Assembly: GCA_947561715.1 (NCBI GenBank)
Contig: OX387201.1
Coordinates: forward strand, 749,001-813,000
DNA length: 64,000 bases
Reading direction: 5' to 3'
Source: Ascidia mentula
Lineage: Eukaryota; Chordata; Ascidiacea; Phlebobranchia; Ascidiidae
Of this stretch, positions 1-13,600 are shown one piece after another. Every line of letters begins with the position of its first letter. Position 1 is the stretch's first letter. The notes below the pieces were generated by a model, which searched no databases, was not told where the DNA came from, and saw only the letters and a program-made list of their open reading frames with translations. The position numbers and the translations under genes are program-made.

Positions 1-96
1 TTCACATTGATTATGCATTAACTATCCATTCTGGCACAAGCGTTTATTTGGATACAAAATCTGAGAATGGCGTGAATTGGGTTCTGGTGTTATTAC

Positions 97-3000
97 CTGG
101 ATTTGATCCCGGCAGGATTTGAGACGACGCACATGTAACTGCCTACGTCAGATTCATCAGCATCGTTAACGATAAGTACTTGATCGTCTGCCGTAAGTTG
201 GACTTTTCCATCCTGTGCAAATGTTGTGTTCACAAAGTTAACTTTGTTTGGTTCGATATTCTTGAATGCAGGAAGTTTAGAATAAGGTTAAATTCTTCCT
301 CATACACAAAGCCTTAACTTGATAAATATAAACAAATAAGAATAACTTCGCCATCTCCTTAAAATACTTCACTAGACTGACGTCACTTACCAACTGGGGA
401 ACCACCGGCACACCGTTCTTGGTCCACTGTACGGTAGGAAGAGGTACAGCTTCAACTTCGCAACTGATCCTTGCAACGTCGCCTTTGTTAACTGTGATTT
501 TTCCAACAGTATCGGGGAGGACAGGAGCAATGTGTGTCGTCACTTCGTAAGTTTTAGATGCCTGAAACATACGTCATAATTACGTCATACACTGCGGTGT
601 TGATGTCATTGGTAGCAAATAGTTTTTTTCAGTTTTATGTAAGTGATTAATTCAGGATTTTAACACCATGTATTAAACTTCCTACAGACACAGTAACAGT
701 TCTACGTTACAAAAGATGGTAATTTTCCTGAATATCATCACCTCTCCCACGGCGTTCGTAGCAACGCACGTGTAATCACCATTGTTGAGAGTTTGGATTC
801 TCATCAGGATTAGAAGCCTTCCTTCAGCCACCAATGAGTGACTTAGACCGGTTTGGGTGATCGGGATTCCGTCTTTCAACCATTCTAATGTCTACAAAAT
901 ACAGAAGGAAAAACGGTGACTTCAACGTCTTGTTTCAAATTTCCAATGACGAAAAGTTAATGAACTTTCTAGTCTAAAATTCCTACAACCTGGTTGGGAG
1001 GCTGAACTACCCATAAATCTTACAGCAACCCATTTTTCAAGGTTTTATCGACCACTTGTAGTTTTTTTTCCATGTTGCAAATTAGAAATCAAGAAAAACT
1101 TACAGGTCCGGGGGTTCCCCTAGCGTCACACAGTAAAACCACTGCGCTGTTTTGAAGGGCAATCCGCCGCTCGAACTCCGGGCCGTTGATGCTCGGTGGA
1201 ATGCGAACGTTTACGCGGAAAATCTTGCTGTCTCTTCCCGCCTTGTTCTTGGCTCGACACTCATAGTGGCCAGAATCCGAAAGATCCGAGTCCCTGCATG
1301 CAACATACTGTTAATGCTGAGTCCTGATCCTAAAAACTTTTCCAAAAAAAATTCCATTACATATAATGCACTAAGTTTCTTGTTGGCACTTCAGCTGTCA
1401 AAGCACAAGTAAGTTTTTTTTGCAGAATGATTGGATCACAAGGACCAAACTGCTCCAAAACATTGCATACAATTTGATGAATAGTGGAGTAATCATTTTA
1501 CAAATTCACACTTGCCTTTACTCACACAAGGGCGCCAAATTTCAGATGTTTGAAATGATTGATTTACGGCACAAAATTTCTATAATTTATTGTTGTTTCG
1601 AAAGGTTAACTCAAGGTCAAGTCAAATACGATTGAAAACACATAAAGTGGAATCTCCACTATCTCATACCTCACTGTTAGAAGCTTGGCTCCGTCTTCCG
1701 CTTCGTATTTATCCCAGGTCAAGTTGAGCGCGACACCGTTTCTGTACCACGTGATCACGGGTTCTGGGTTTCCTGTTGCTGGACACTGAATAAAGAATCA
1801 ACAATAAACAGAAGAGAATAGAGAATAATCTACGTTTTGCAGTTCTGTATGAATCAACGTTATGAAGCATTTTATAATTAAAACTAGCCAAAGTTACAAT
1901 AAATCCTAACTTAGTTCATTACATTTTGATTTACACGTGTTCATTAACATTTTATCGACACAAAAACAATAAATTTAATCCTTTTCACTTCAAATTTCAC
2001 ATTCAGATGAAACTCACGCTCAGCGTGAACGGGTTTCCGATATTCGGTTCCACATTCTCAGGTATGTTGCTTCCATCACCTATAGTTGGAGCGACATTTA
2101 CTGAAACTCTTGTCTGTTTGTCGTCACTTCCGATCGGGTTGGTCGCAACGCACGTATAAACCCCAGCATCCGAAGGTCTGTATTATAAACATCTCACTTG
2201 GCAATATTTCAAAACCATCTTTTGTAAGTACGGGTTGCGATTAGATTTTCATCATTTAAAACGAGCAAACCTTATTGACATATTTTTGTGGCAACTCAGG
2301 AAGGAGCTATTTTCTTGAATGCGAATTTTGCTTTGGAATAGATCCAGTTTAGTTGTCACAAAGGAAGAAGGAAAGAACTTGTTTAAATATTTCAACGATA
2401 TAACAGTTCTATGTGCTAAAGACAAACAAGCGCTCCTTAATATTGAGGTTCTCAGTTTGCGTCACAACTCACTTCGCACTGATGATTTGTAAAGTTCGCC
2501 CGTCCGGGAAGATGTACACGTCACTATCATCAGGGGTCAAAGGTCGGCCATCTTTGTACCAGGTAAGCTGGGGGGCGGGGACTGCATGTATTTTACAGTG
2601 AAGATGAAGTGGTGACCCCTCGTTTACATCAACCATGTCCGTCCCATCTCCGTCATTGAAGTTTGGTGAAACTGGGGTGAGATCGTCATTACTTTAACGT
2701 TCCAGTGTTTATCGTCAAAATATCGGGTTTGCGAATGTTTCGCTTTTAAAATTTTTTGAAGGTATTGCCCTTTTTCGCCAAATTTGTGAAAGCCACGGAA
2801 GGCAAAGTTTATTTATTCATACTTTCTTGATTAAAGATACTACATAAATAGTTCAGAACAAATAAAGATTGATTAAAAAGAAAAAAAAGGCTACGTTTTT
2901 AAAGTTGCGGAACAGAAAGACAATGTTCACATTTGGATTTATGTTGCTTTTTGAGCGTCTTTACCTGTATTGTGACGTTATAACTAATAATTTTTGCTTT

Positions 3001-4612
3001 TTCACCTTGAACTTCGACGTCGAACGACTTGCTGTCGTCCCCAGCCACGTTGTTCGCCGTACATCTGTACCTGCTCGTATCCGACATTCTGCTGTCGTGG
3101 ATTTCTATCATTTGACCACGTGATGATATTTGAATTCGGGAACTGTGAAATAAGTTGTTAGATCAACGAAACTTCAAAGTCGACATCAGATCACAAACAA
3201 AACCTTCAGGTACAACAACCCACCACAAACATAGTGAGGGAAGTTAAATTACTCTAGTTGTAAATTTATTGCTTATTTTCAATACAACCTATTTGTTTTG
3301 CTGAGATTATTACTTCGGACAATTTAAAGTTAACTGGTCGAAGTCCGATTTTCCATTTTGTTGCTTATCTTACGTTGCACACTAATAAGACTTAAGACCC
3401 CTGTTTTCACGACATTTTGCCATCGGTTAAATTTCAGATCATAAACTCACAAAATCCACTAAGAACAACATTTTATGCTCACCCCGATTCAAGTTGTCTC
3501 CTACCCTTCCACCACCTGATTTGAGGGAAGGGATTCCCCTCTATGATGACGCAGCGAAGTTGGATCGTGTCGTTTATCGGCACACCGGTTGGTGTAGGTG
3601 TTCGTTGGTCAGAACCCTCGATAACGGGCGGTACTAGTGAAGATAAAGTAATCTTTGCTACGAAAACTGCACATACAAGAGTACTGTTTGGCCATTTGTG
3701 AAATTTTTGGACAATTGAATTGTCCTGAAAACTAGAAGCTGTTGGTATTTTATTTTTTAGTTTGAAAGCCTAAAACGTGAGTGAAACAAAAGGTTTTTTT
3801 TCCTCAAAAAATATTTTAATTACTTGGATAGAAGAGCCTTTGAAAAGAGTGCGTTTGTGTGCAAATATCTGTTTGGCTTTTTGCAATTGTGGGTTAGTTC
3901 ACTGCAATAAATATTGTGGAGCCGATTCACAGTTTGGTTTCGATTCGAATATACATGAAGAAAATTAAAAATTAAAAGCATCATCGCGTTTGAAATCAGT
4001 TAAAAGTTTGATTATTATCCTACTGTTGCCTTACAATGTTGTAAATTATAAGGAACTGACCTTCTGGCACAAATTAGCGTAGATATAATCTTACCATTAA
4101 CATGAAGGTTGAAGCTTTTGGTCGCATCTCCAGCTTCGTTGCTCGCCACACAAGTAAACGCTCCCTCATCATCCAGTAATGTGTTGTGGATTCTTAAATA
4201 TCTTCCCCCGAATTGTGTAGACATTGTGGTGGAATTTTCCACGTCGAGTCTCACCCCGTCTGTTGAAATCAAAGCAAGTGTTTCACTTACATTCAAAACT
4301 CGGCTCGTGAAAACTTTTATCTAATTATGCCTGATTTTGTTCGCGCAACATTCTAAGGGTTTAAATTGTGTTTTAAATGTCATCGGAAAATCAAACACAC
4401 CCTAACAAAAAGATCCACAGTCACTTTCGACCATGATGTTTGTTTAAACAGGTTGTGGCGTTTCACTGGTCTGATCCACGAACTGTTACCTTTCAGCCAG
4501 TGTATAGTGGGGGAGGGAACACCGTAGGCGGAACAGCGAAGTAAAGTCGGTGTGTTCACGTGAGTTGTGACGTCAGTAGGTGAACTTTCTCTGTCGCTGA
4601 TAGTCGGGGGTT
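97..4612 (-). CDS. Hemicentin exons 50-60: Ig domains 24-29 (last ones in window)
   Basis: Exons: 4490-4612, 4095-4259, 3483-3633, 3006-3143, 2473-2671, 2018-2177, 1670-1785, 1104-1293, 742-891, 391-561, 97-260. Markers include [12 protein letters not shown] (51), [12 protein letters not shown] (53), [12 protein letters not shown] (55), [12 protein letters not shown] (57), [12 protein letters not shown] (58) and [12 protein letters not shown] (60). In exon 52 the donor is at 3483 rather than at the earlier GTAGGA, because only this choice keeps the reading frame into exon 53. Exon 60 ends with a GTAATA donor at 96-95, so the gene continues to the left of the window. Confidence 0.86.
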
Positions 4613-7600
4613 CTGTAAGGTAGAATAAACATCCCTGATACTTGTGTGTGAGAGGCCTTGAAAGGAAAATCTGACGGTGAGAGGATCTTTTTTGGAGATC
4701 ATATTAAGACTTCTATGTTTTGCGGTAAAAATCCCTCAAATACGAACAATGACATTGATTGGGCCACTTTCATATTCATGCTTGACCACGTATGGGACCC
4801 CATTATTGGCACAAGGGTTGCACTTCATTCTCGTGGGTCTGCTGTGTGTGTACACAGTAAATACGAAAGAAAACTCCACAAACATTATCCTATCCGGCTC
4901 CAACCTACGGGATGTTATCAGCCAAAGTAATTTTAAAGGATCCAATAGAAAATTTTGCTTTGGAAGAAAGAAATGTTTGGAGAATAAACCCAGGAACCGT
5001 TCTTACAGCGCAAATAAAGGATACATTTTCCTACCTCTGACATTGACTTTGTGAAGTTTGGAATCTTCCCCGGCTTCGTTGATGGCTCGGCACATGTAAT
5101 CCCCAGCATGCCTTAATTCGGCTGATGCAACCATCAAGTATTTCCCTCCATCTGTCAGTGTGTATTCACTGCTGCCACCCAAAACTCCATTGAGTGAAGT
5201 TGCGATCCTGTAGCCGTCTTTCTGCCACTGTGACGTGAAATTTGTTGCTTAGGAACAATAATATTTTTTATTATCTCGCTGCTCTAAGGAATCGCTCTAA
5301 CGAATCGTCTCCATGTTCCGACCCCTGCTCTAAGGTAGTTAGGCGTAAGTTTAACTAGGAAGATAAACCAAAGAACATGGAGACGATTCGTCAACAACTT
5401 TGTTATTAAATTTATACCTCGATGTCAGGAGCGGGAAATCCCCCAACGTCACATGTGACGGTGAAGGCGCTGCCTCTGTTGACGTCATGACGATCGGGTA
5501 CGTCACTTCCTTCGATGCTGGGTTGAGAGTAAACGTCCAGATCGATGTCACGTGACGTACTTCCGGCGGCGTTCGTAGCAACGCACGTGTATCGCGCCGC
5601 GTCGCCGTCCTGTGTAAAAATGCTTGGGTTGTTTTAAATAATGCAACAACATTTAAGTTTGATCTAAGAGAAAAGGTACGGAAAAAAATGCTCTACTTCT
5701 CCAGAAAAAATTTTACTATCGTGTTGATTTACATTTTTATAAAAACATATCAGGATTTGTTAGGATGAAAATCCCAGCAACGAAGCATATGTTTAAGTTT
5801 TACATACTTTAGCGATATTTGTATATCACGGATTGGTATAAACGGATGAGAGCAACAACACGATCAAAATCATAAAAATCATATTTAACACCGGACAATA
5901 GGACAACCGCCAACCTTAGCGTTCGAAATGAACAATGTCCTTCCGCCAGATCGCGGTCTGACCCTCGGGGTCGGTGTCAAAGGTTCCCCGTTCACGAGCC
6001 ATCGGATTGTGGGAACCGGAATCGCTTCCGCATCACATGTAAGTGAGATGTTGTTCCCTTGCGCCACCCAGCGGTTTTCAGGTTCGTCGTTGTCTCTAAT
6101 TGATGGTGGAACTGCGAGTAATGCATATTAATCACAACTCGACAACGTTATCCTACTTTTAGGATAAATCGAATTAAGTTTCATCTGATTTCGTTGCACA
6201 AGGCGTTTACAAATTATTTGCAACGACACTAGTGTTGAAAATGCCCTTTGAAAAGTAGACGAAAATTTAAAAGTGCAGGTTGCCAATCGCCACAACTTTT
6301 TTGAGCGTTGTGGAATTGTGAATTAAGCGTTGAGACATACCAAAGTAAGTGTAAAAGCAAAAGCTAAAAAACGTAAATCTCAGAGCATTTTTTTTTAAAT
6401 GACACCACCTCGAACTTTATGGCATGGAATGGAACATGCAGCATTGACGTTTAATACCAAGCGGATTATAAACTTCTCAAGCTGCCCTCCGGTAAAAAAT
6501 TAACGCAGAATTTATCCAACCAACGCTAGTCTGCCGTATGACGACATGTCATCATGCCTGACAGCAGCAGAGTACAAAATATTTCGAAGCAAAATACCAT
6601 TGACGTCAACTTGGAAGTTTTTCTTATCTTCCCCAACCTGGTTCCTGGCAGAGCACGTGTATCTCCCGGCATCTTCAACATCAGCGTCTTCCACAACTAA
6701 GAATCGCCCATTCTCACGGACCTGAGCCCTGCATATATTTGCCAATGATTTGTCTACTGTTGAGGTTTTTATGGTTGATAGAAGTTGTATCCGATTAAAT
6801 ATGGAACGTTGGTAAAATTGAGTCAAAACTTAAAGCCAAGAGTTAATCTAATAAACAAGGATGTATTTATTCTTCTTTAAATAACACAAACATTAATTTT
6901 TTTAGTTTTTCAGTTAAGTGAATATAGACAGGCTTTGTATAAAAACGATTGACGACTACTGTCAGTAGTTCTGACAAGTTTACAATTGTCTCCATTTTTT
7001 CCGAAATTATTACGCGAAAACACGAAAACAATTCATTGTAGCGTCATAATGCGCAGTTTAAATACTACATGGTTGTAAATCAACAGGTACTATATACGGA
7101 ACTACATACTTGTCGAAATACTTGGACAGAGGTCTCCTGTTCTTCAACCAAACTATTTCGGGTGGGGGAATCCCCGTTACGTCACACTCCAACGTCATTA
7201 AATCGCCTCGATTTACGACCACGATTATGTCGTCATCGTTATCCGCGATGGAAGGAGGTTCATACACAGTGACCTTGTAGGTCTTGACGTCATATCCGGC
7301 CACGTTGGTCGAGTTGCAGACAAACAAACCGGAGTGAGACACCTGGATGGGAAATTTCGATTTAAGAAGTTCACAAAAAAGAAAACGAAAATGATGCAGA
7401 AAACGAAAAAATATTGAAAAATTAGACGATTTGTTTAACAGAACGTAAATTTAACTTTCTTGTTCAAAAAATGGACTCAAGGCACGAATACTGCGTAATC
7501 TTAAAAACTAACCTATTAATTCACCAATAAACCAAGTATTCATTTTCACTAAAAGACATGTTCACCTTTGCAGAGTAAATATCCAGAACCCTTCCTTCGC

Positions 7601-10600
7601 CTTTTATTGTTGCGTCACTGGGGAGAACGCGATCATCTTTTTTCCACACGATTACGGGCAAAGGAATTCCATCAGGTTCACAAACCATGTGGATTCGATC
7701 ACCGACAACTTGTAACAAGAACAAGTTGATTTATAACAAGAACAAGTTGATTTATAACAAGAACAAGTTGATTTTATAACAAGAACAAGTTGATTTGTAA
7801 CAAGAACAAGTTGATTTATAACAAGAACAAGTTGATTTATAACAAGAACAAGTTGATTTATAACAAGAACAAGTCGATTAATAACCAAACAACAACGAAA
7901 TGTTTTTTCCGCATAAAAAATGCACCAACGTGTCCAGCACGCAACGTAGTGAGCAATAAACACAGGGTGGAACACTGGGGTGATATCACATGTGAATCTC
8001 ACCACCACTTGTGAAAGCAACCTCTCTACGATTCGGAATTCTAGCCATGATAACGCTTTCCACCAAATTTCACCACATTTATGGAAAAACATATTTCATA
8101 GGTTAAAATCTGTTGGCTTTCGTAGTAGTCAAATGTATTTCGGTAAAAAGCATCGTCAATGTACGTTTCTCCAACTTAATTAAAAAATCTACACCCATAG
8201 AATTACTTGTAAGTCGTCAAAAGCACATCATAAGCACGCATATCAGCAAACTCGCACAAATATTAGGTTTATAACGCCACCACAAGTGCAATGCCAAATA
8301 AAACAGGAACCATTCAACCTCCACATGGCCAAACACAACACATAACACGAAAAACACAAACCTTCTGCTCTCTGGTTTGTATCTTACATTCTATTGGGAC
8401 ATAAATACGAAGATGTTTGTTACTTAACAACACTGCACTGTGACGTCATAATTACACTAACCGTGATTCAGAATGTTGTAAGGTTGGCCAGCGATTGTTG
8501 GTACTACGTGAACTGTAAGTTTGAAATACTTCTTTTGTCTTCCAGCGACGTTTGTTGCGTCACAATGGTAAAGTCCAGCATCGTCTTCCTATAGAAAGAG
8601 AACAAATGTGTTAAAAAGGTTCAATCTAGCGAAGGAAGATGCCAACGATTTAGATTCGCCTGCGCTGAACGAAAAACCCAACTTGTGTTCATTGTTCCAC
8701 GAGATACATTCGAATAAAAGAAGGGCAGTAACACTTTTTTGGCAAGTTAACATTCCCTAAAACAAAACGGCTTCAAACTACTATTTACAGTTTAACCAAA
8801 AATGACTTCCAGTAAAACAAACACGAGCACATGTTAAAAAGGTTTCATACTACTCGGCCATCTTACGAGGCAACGGTTTGTTTTTTACACGGCTTTCCAA
8901 CGGTAGAAAATTATGAAACAAATCATAGTAATATTCGAATATGACGGCGGAGTTACCCGCGTCCAAAGTTTTTGTTTACTGGCGATTTTTTTTGTTGACT
9001 TATCCCTATGGTGGTGCTTCGTAACCGTGGACCATGTCAAGCAGTGTTATATTTGGTAAAATATGTATCACCTGCGTCCAACTAATATCGAGCTGTCGGT
9101 CGTTGTGGGAAAGACGAAGACCTGGTTTTAGGAGGAGCGGTCTAGAATCTTTGTACCACGTGATGGTGGGTGGGGGGAAGGCGTCGATGTCACACATCAT
9201 TGTTACCGGGGTGTTCTCAACAACTGTGATGTTTTCGACTTCGTCGCTTCCAATGCTTGGCGGAACTAAAACAATATGTGGAATGTTTCAAAGTTTCTCA
9301 TCTGCCTCAGCGTGATCAGTGATTTCTTCAACCTTTCCTGGAATGCCAAAGGTAAATCGCATACTATAAGGTCCTGAGCAACAGTAATACGGTGTTTCTA
9401 GCTTTTCATTCGTTCTTTTGAAGGTTATTTGATGTATTTCGAGCGGAATTGAAAGTGAAATTCAGAAAGTTGCATCTTTTAAATTTACCAGCGTGTATTG
9501 AATACATCAATTGGACCGAAAGTAAATATATACACAACCTTCCGGGGAATCAAATTAAAGCGGGACGGTCAATATCACAAGAAACTCACGGTAAATATCG
9601 AGTAAGAAGTCTTTGGAGGAATTTCCTGCGTCGTTTTGTGCTACACACGTGTACGTTCCAGCCTCACTCTCCTGAGCACGGATCACATTCAAACGTGTAC
9701 CACCTGAGAACATGAATTTTTTATTTAAAAACAGCCTCTTTATTTAATTTGTTACGCGACGCACAGTCTCGGCCGTAAGCGATTGGAGGCGAAAAAATGT
9801 TTTGAAACAGTTCACCTGCTGAGAGACTGTACTCTCCAGTTCGAACAGCGACCAATGGGACGCCGTCTTTCAACCACGTGACATCGGGCGTGGGGATTCC
9901 CTCAACTTGACATTCCATTGTGACGTCGTTGTCGAGAATGACGCTCACCCGGGTGATTTCCCCTTCCCCGCGAATTGTGGGTGGAACTGAAGAAAAAAAC
10001 ATGGACGAATCAGTGTTTTAGATCAGAAATCTAAATACAATCCTAAATTAACATCAAAGAACGCTGAAGTGTTTCACGCTATGGCATGGAAACGCAGTTT
10101 CTCCCCATTGCGAAGTACCTTTTACTATCGTACTCAGGTCATTAAGTTCACTGGCATCGCAAACATGCTGAATAAGCCACACTTTTCCAACAAGTCGATG
10201 TGAAAATTCAAGCTCCCGGTGAGGTTTGAACTCACGACCCTTGGCTAACCAGGCCTAACGCTCTACCAACTGAGCTACAGAAGCTCAGTGGTTTCACGGG
10301 GTATATTGTGGCCAAGGTACATTGGTGCGCAAGCGCACAACTCGTCAGGTGAACTTTATATTTGTGTAGGGTACCACAGATTTGATTGTTTATCCTTTCC
10401 TCTTTGAAACTCGTAGTGAAATTGAAATATTCCAACATTGTCACTTCATACTCACCAATCACTTCCAGCGAAAAGTCCTTCCTTGATTTCCCTGCAATAT
10501 TGGTCGCTTCACACCAGTAGTTGCCTACGTCACTTAGACGAGCGCTTAAGATATGAAGACGTTGTTTTCCATCTGTGAAAACCAGACCTGGTGCCGCGTC

Positions 10601-13600
10601 GATCAACTGGTTGTCCCTGTTGTACCATTTGATCTGCATCAAAACATAGAGAACTTGTAAATCTCTTTGGCACAAATGGCTGTGGGTAATGAGAAAAAAG
10701 TTCATCCCATTGCGTTGGTAGCAATTTTACATGAAATCGTTTGTGAAACGCAAGAATATTTAAAGACGTCACGAACAAAAAATCCATTTTTTAAATTGTT
10801 TTGTGATATCTTTACAAATACTTAGTACTGTTATGTTGATCTAAAATTGCTTGATAACATTCTGCTTCCAACCTCAGGTGTTGGTTTTCCTTTCTTAATC
10901 CGGCATTCCAATACTTCTGATCTTCCAACGTTAATTACTTTATTGTGGACCTTCGTGTGGCCGATGATTAATGGGGGAACTAAAGATTCAAAACATAATC
11001 AACGAACACAGAAACACACAGAACTGACAATATAGCACACGTTCTCAGTAGCAATCAATACATGCAGTTTTCAGTAAACTAATAACACAAATTTGAGAAG
11101 AATTGAGCACAATTAACTAATTGTTTCTTCATAAAAGCTTACCATACACAACCAGTGACATAATCCTGTTGTCTTCTCCATTCAGGTTAACAGCAACGCA
11201 CTCGTACGATCCCTCGTGGGCGATTGGGTCAGCTTTTGTGATGGCCAGCACACGACCGTTATCCCGTATCTAACAACACGGACACAAAGAAAGAAAAAGT
11301 GAAAAAATGCTTGCTATAAATGGCAACAGTAGACGAGGCAAATTAAACAAAACACAGACCCTTGCAGAATATTATTCACATTTACTTTGAGAGTCTTGGT
11401 GTCGACCAATGGGACGCCGTCTTTCATCCACGTGATCGTGGGAAGGGGAATCCCGTTTGCGACACACCGTAGCTCGTAGCGCTCATCCTCTATAACTGTG
11501 TGTTCGATGCTGTTCTCGGTCGGATAAATCAAGGTGGCGGGAACTGAAAAATGAACCAAGAAGTTTATGGTATCGTTTAGCTTTAATTTGGCACTAAACT
11601 TTCAACAAATTGTTCCCAGTTTAGTTTGTAATTAAAACAAACGTATTTATATTCGATAGTGGCGACAGCGCATGTACAGGAACTTCAACCAATATAATCG
11701 AAACAAAGATTTACATCCGAAAATTTTGACTTTTTTTAGAATGTAGTAATTTTTTTTGTATTTAAATGTAAGGCATTGCTAACGTTTTGTGTAAAATCTG
11801 AAAAATGAATCTTTTCAAATCTACACCTAATTTTATTAAATTTAAATGTAATGCAAGTTTTACTTAAAATCTGAAACATTCTCTCAAATCTACACATTCT
11901 ATCCACGTGAAACTGTAACAAACTCTTGCAACCTACCGTGTACAACGAGGGTGGTAAGTTTGGTTGCCCTCCCAACCACGTTTGATGCGATGCAAGTGTA
12001 TTCGGTGGCGTCGCCAACTGCCACGTCTGTTATGGTCAGAATCTGGTTGCGCTCGGAGAAAGTGAATCGCGAACTCCCCAGCACTCGAGCACCGAAAACC
12101 TCCCACCTTTTAACAACGGGAAAAATTCAGAAGTGCACGGGAGACAATGACAAGATTCTACAAAAAACTTTTGTTTCACGTGACATAAGCAAACATGTCG
12201 GTGCAAAAGAAGATTTTCATCCCGAGGTGATAAAATACATAAATCGACAAACGTTGACTTTGCTTGCAACAAAGTTTATATCTGAAGACCATTTAGAAAT
12301 TGCACTGTGGACCCGTTTATTTATTGGCACATGCGCTAGACATACATTTCTAATATGCGCAACGTTCATTACTGATGCTGCCAGGCATATTATTAATACA
12401 AGAAGGCTTACTGGCAACAATATTTAAACACACCAACGTTTCGGTTGCTATGCAGCATTTCACAGTGTTGTTTGTTTGCGCATGAACATTGGTACATCCT
12501 GACAGGCTGCATAGCAACTGATTTTGGGTTTTACAAATATTATTGCTAGAAGAGCCTTCTTGTACTGGTTAGTAAAGCTATCAGCAAACATAAGTTGTTT
12601 TTGCCGCAAACCTTATATCAGCGAATGGATGGGCGTATACGTTGCACTGTAGAGTGGTTGTTTCATGTTCTACTGCAATCACGTGTTCGTTCGGATTGGC
12701 GATCACTGGAGGCACGAGAACGTCCAGGTTGTGATACTGTGTCTCGACTCCGACATCATTCGATGCAACGCAAGCGTAAGTTCCACGATCCGACTCACGA
12801 GCGTCTTAAAAGGCAAGGGTGAAGGTAAACAAATAAATAAAAGAAAAATCAGAAAGATGAAGGGTTATTGAGGTGTTGTTTTTCTATTTGTTTTATTGTT
12901 TGTAGATATGAAATGTCCCATCACTGTTCGCGGTTGCGTGCGATCGATTGGAGGAAAACATCTTTTTTGAAGATCGCACGAGACTGTAACACTTTGTGGC
13001 GGATTTAGCTTATTTTCAAAGCAAACAATGAACTTATGGGCCCTCTTTTAATATTCATGTACACCCAAGCACGTATGACCGATTTTCATGAGAATGGACT
13101 GAATGGCAAACACAAAACACATCAAGCTTATACCCTGTTTCTGGTTCACGTTAGAGACAAACATATGAAGGCAACTAACAACCAACCAGGAAAAATGTTA
13201 ACAACTTGTCATACGTCGTTTGTTTTCACAATTAATCTTATTTCGGATGTAATTCTAACGAACCAAACTTGCGGCAAACGAGTCTATTTGCAAAGACTCG
13301 ATATTTACCCGAGTTAGAGCGAGTTAAGTTGATACAATCCACTGTCCATAAGTCGAAAAACTTGAACACTCAGCATATCAAGCATGAATCTTGTACTTTA
13401 TAACTGGTTTACACTTAGGTAAACATATGACAACCCACCAGATATGGTGAGTTCGGTTCCATCCGCACTGATCTCAACATTTCCACCCGATCCGAATATC
13501 GGAGTTTCGTTCTTCAACCACACGATCGTCGGAGGGGGATCCCCGCTTGCGTGACAAGTTAGAGTGACAGTGCCACCTAGTGTCACGGTGGAGTTGTAAA

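Noticed and set aside
7709..7882. CRISPR array
   Set aside because: Units are contiguous without spacers in an animal intron; it is a minisatellite.
7652..8092. ORF with a repeated LVLVINQ peptide
   Set aside because: The repeat peptide is a translation of the 21-bp intronic minisatellite. Splice phase places the acceptor at 7708, so the array is non-coding.
11951..12427. 158-codon plus-strand ORF
   Set aside because: Antisense to hemicentin exon 35 and a fold-back repeat; no homology.
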